Shown here piece by piece: positions 52,401 to 55,400 of a stretch of DNA of 64,000 bases. Location of the stretch: contig OV277866.1 in assembly GCA_922989275.2 (NCBI GenBank), positions 29,343,246-29,407,245 on the forward strand. Direction: 5' to 3'. The DNA comes from Gari tellinella (taxonomy: Eukaryota; Mollusca; Bivalvia; Cardiida; Psammobiidae). Each line of letters begins with the position of its first letter. Position 1 is the first letter of the stretch. The position numbers and the translations under genes are program-made. A model generated the notes under the pieces. It did not search any database and had not been told where the DNA came from. It saw only the letters and a list, made by a program, of their open reading frames with translations.

Positions 52401-55400
52401 ATGTGTTATCTCCCTTACATAGTAAGACATGTGCCTTATCCCATAACCCCATGAATAAGACTTTTTATACCTTTAATTTATTCCTGCTCTTAAGGATATA
52501 GTTCTACTTTTTACTGTCATGAGTATTTATTGTAAGATATGTTTTTCATATCCTAGCAAATGGCCTATTAAAGTGTGCTGAAAGTAAAGCAGAATGCGCC
52601 TTAGGTACATTATATTTGTCTGTCAGCCTGCTCTTACTTAGTGGTAACCTGTAAACACACTATGGAGAAATGTGTTTTTGGATCTGTGTCATGAGAAAAA
52701 GGACCTAGATCAGTTGCAATGTAGCCAGTGCAGAGTCTTATCATGTAATGCACTGTTGCAACGTTTTTTTTTTTACTATTTCTACAACAGTGTAGACTCT
52801 TTATCTAACGCAGTCACATATCTGGATCTGATGATGATGTTCCTCCGTCGTAATCGACGATGAGCAGGACATCTAAGTAGTCGATTTGTGTGTCCGGAGA
52901 TGACACTGGATCTACACTGTTTGCAATTGCCAAGATGCCTGATTTCTTGTTCATTATCATGCTAATCACTACATGACTAAGATTTCAGAGTTTAAATTCA
53001 TGTCAGTGGCTAACACTTTACCCCATAGCCTGTTTCTAGATTTGAAGACAGGTTACCACTTAAAACACTTTGAAAGCAATATATGGAGTTAAAGATTAAC
53101 CCATTACCCCATAGCCTGTTTCTAGTTTTGAAAACAAGTTACTGCTAAAAGCAGGTTGAAAGTATAGCAGAATGCGCCCTAGGGCGCATTCTGCTCTACT
53201 TTCAGCCTGCTTTAAGCCAAATTCTGCTAGAATATAGAAATATTTCTTATGGTAAATATTCATACTTGTGTAAATTGGAACTATTTTCCTGAATGTATGA
53301 ATAAACTAGAGATGTAAAAAGGTGAATTTATTGGGTAATGGATTAAGAACCCCATGTTCTGAATAGGGTAAAAACTGTTTGACTCAATGTTAAACAGGGT
53401 TTGACTAATCTAAACTTTACTTGAACATTTTGCACACAACAGTATCGCTGCATGGCAGTGAAACAAAATTTATGACCTCAGAATTCAATTTGATGATCTC
53501 AGCTTATCACACTATTTGTCTATCCTTTCCTTGCAATGTAACTGATTTAACACATTACCCCATAAATACCCTTTAAAAGCCTAAAATGTATTCCTCCACT
53601 GAAGACAAAGTCCATTTTATGTAGTAATTAATATGTACTATAAGAACTATTTTCTATATACTAGCAGGTGGTAGCTTAAGGCAGGCTGAAAGTAAAGCAG
53701 AATGTGCCTTGGGCACATTCTGCTTTACTTTCAACCTGCTTTAAGTGGCCACCTGTGTTTAAAACTAGAAACAGGCTATGGGGTAATGGGTTTACAGTGA
53801 TATTGATCTGTTGCATGCAATGTGTGGACATGTTTTTGACATTTTTATGTGTTTATGCTAATTGTCTGTAAGCTTATGGCATTCAACTACAGTAAAACCT
53901 CTCTATTACGACCACTAAAACAAAAGCTTATTGATTGTATAAAATACAGGTGACAGCTTAAATTAAGGTGACAGTAAAACAGAAAGCTCCTTCAGGAGCT
54001 TTCTGTTTTACTGTCACCTTGCTTTAAGCAGTCACCTGTCATGAACACCTAATCATTCACACCATTTTGTGGTCACAATAGAGAGGTTTAACTATATTGA
54101 TTAGTTTTATATGCTAAACCTTTCTCCTGATCTGGATTTAAGTGTTTGACCCATTTCCCCATAGTCTGTTTCTAGTTTTGAAAACAGGTAACCACTTAAG
54201 CAGATTGAAAGTAGAACAAAATACACCTTAAAGCAGTTTGAAAGTAAAGCAGAATAAATGTGCATTCTGCTTTACATTCAGTCTGCTTTAAGCTATCATC
54301 TGTTAGGATATAGGATCTTATAGATCCAGGCCTGTTTGCGAGATGTATGATATTCACCAGTGATATGACCATATTAGTTGCCTGGTAGTTAATGTTCCAT
54401 GTGTTAATGTTTATTAAAATGTATTGTGTATTACAGATCCAATCCTCTCTGAGAGATGTATGACATTCACCAGTGATACGTCCATACTAGTTGCCCAGCA
54501 GCTGATGGACTGGGGACTCATAGCAGACGTTGAGGGAGACAGATCACGTTAGTTACTAAAACATTACATCTAATACCTATAAACATACCATATGTATATG
54601 AGAAATGCAGTAAGAGAACCTCTCAAAATGAGGATTGGTTATAGTTTTTAAGCAGATTACTGCTTACAGCAAAAGCAAAACATCCTGCTGTAAGCAGCCA
54701 TTGCCTTTAACCCATTCCCCCATAAATACGCCTTTTTACGCCTCTAATTTATTTCTCCACTGATGAAAATAGTTCCAATTTATACAGTTATAAACGTGTA
54801 TGATAAGAAATATTTTCTATATTCTAGCAGATGGTAGCTTAAAGCAGACTGAAAGTAAATCAGAATGCGCCTTAAGGCGCATTCTGCTTTACTTTCAACC
54901 TGCTTTAATTAGTTACATGTCTTCAAAACTAGAAACAGGCTAATGGGTAAAGGGTTGATGGGGGAATGGGTTATTGTATAAAGTTTGCTGGATTATGTTG
55001 GTATGTAGGATATTTTTCTTTGTTGAAAAGTATTAAGTTTCTTGTTTGTTTTTTGGTATATATGTAACACTTAACAATATATCAAATACTTACTTTCCAG
55101 ACACAATAAAAATAGATATGATATATCAGTTTACATCTGTTTAATCTCCAAATTGTTTGTTCAGACTTGATAGACTAGGAACAAAAATATATTTGCCAAT
55201 AACATCAACAATCTTGAGCCAGCTTTAAAGAATTTGAGCTGTGCCGTGACAAAACCTGCCTTATTGCATTGCAAACAGTGAAGATCAAGGCCAGCCTCAG
55301 AGTCAAAGACTCGGCGACTGGTCTTGATCTACACTGTATGACACCCACATGCATATAAAGCATTTTATGTAGTTGTATTGTATACGTTATTTGGCAGTGT

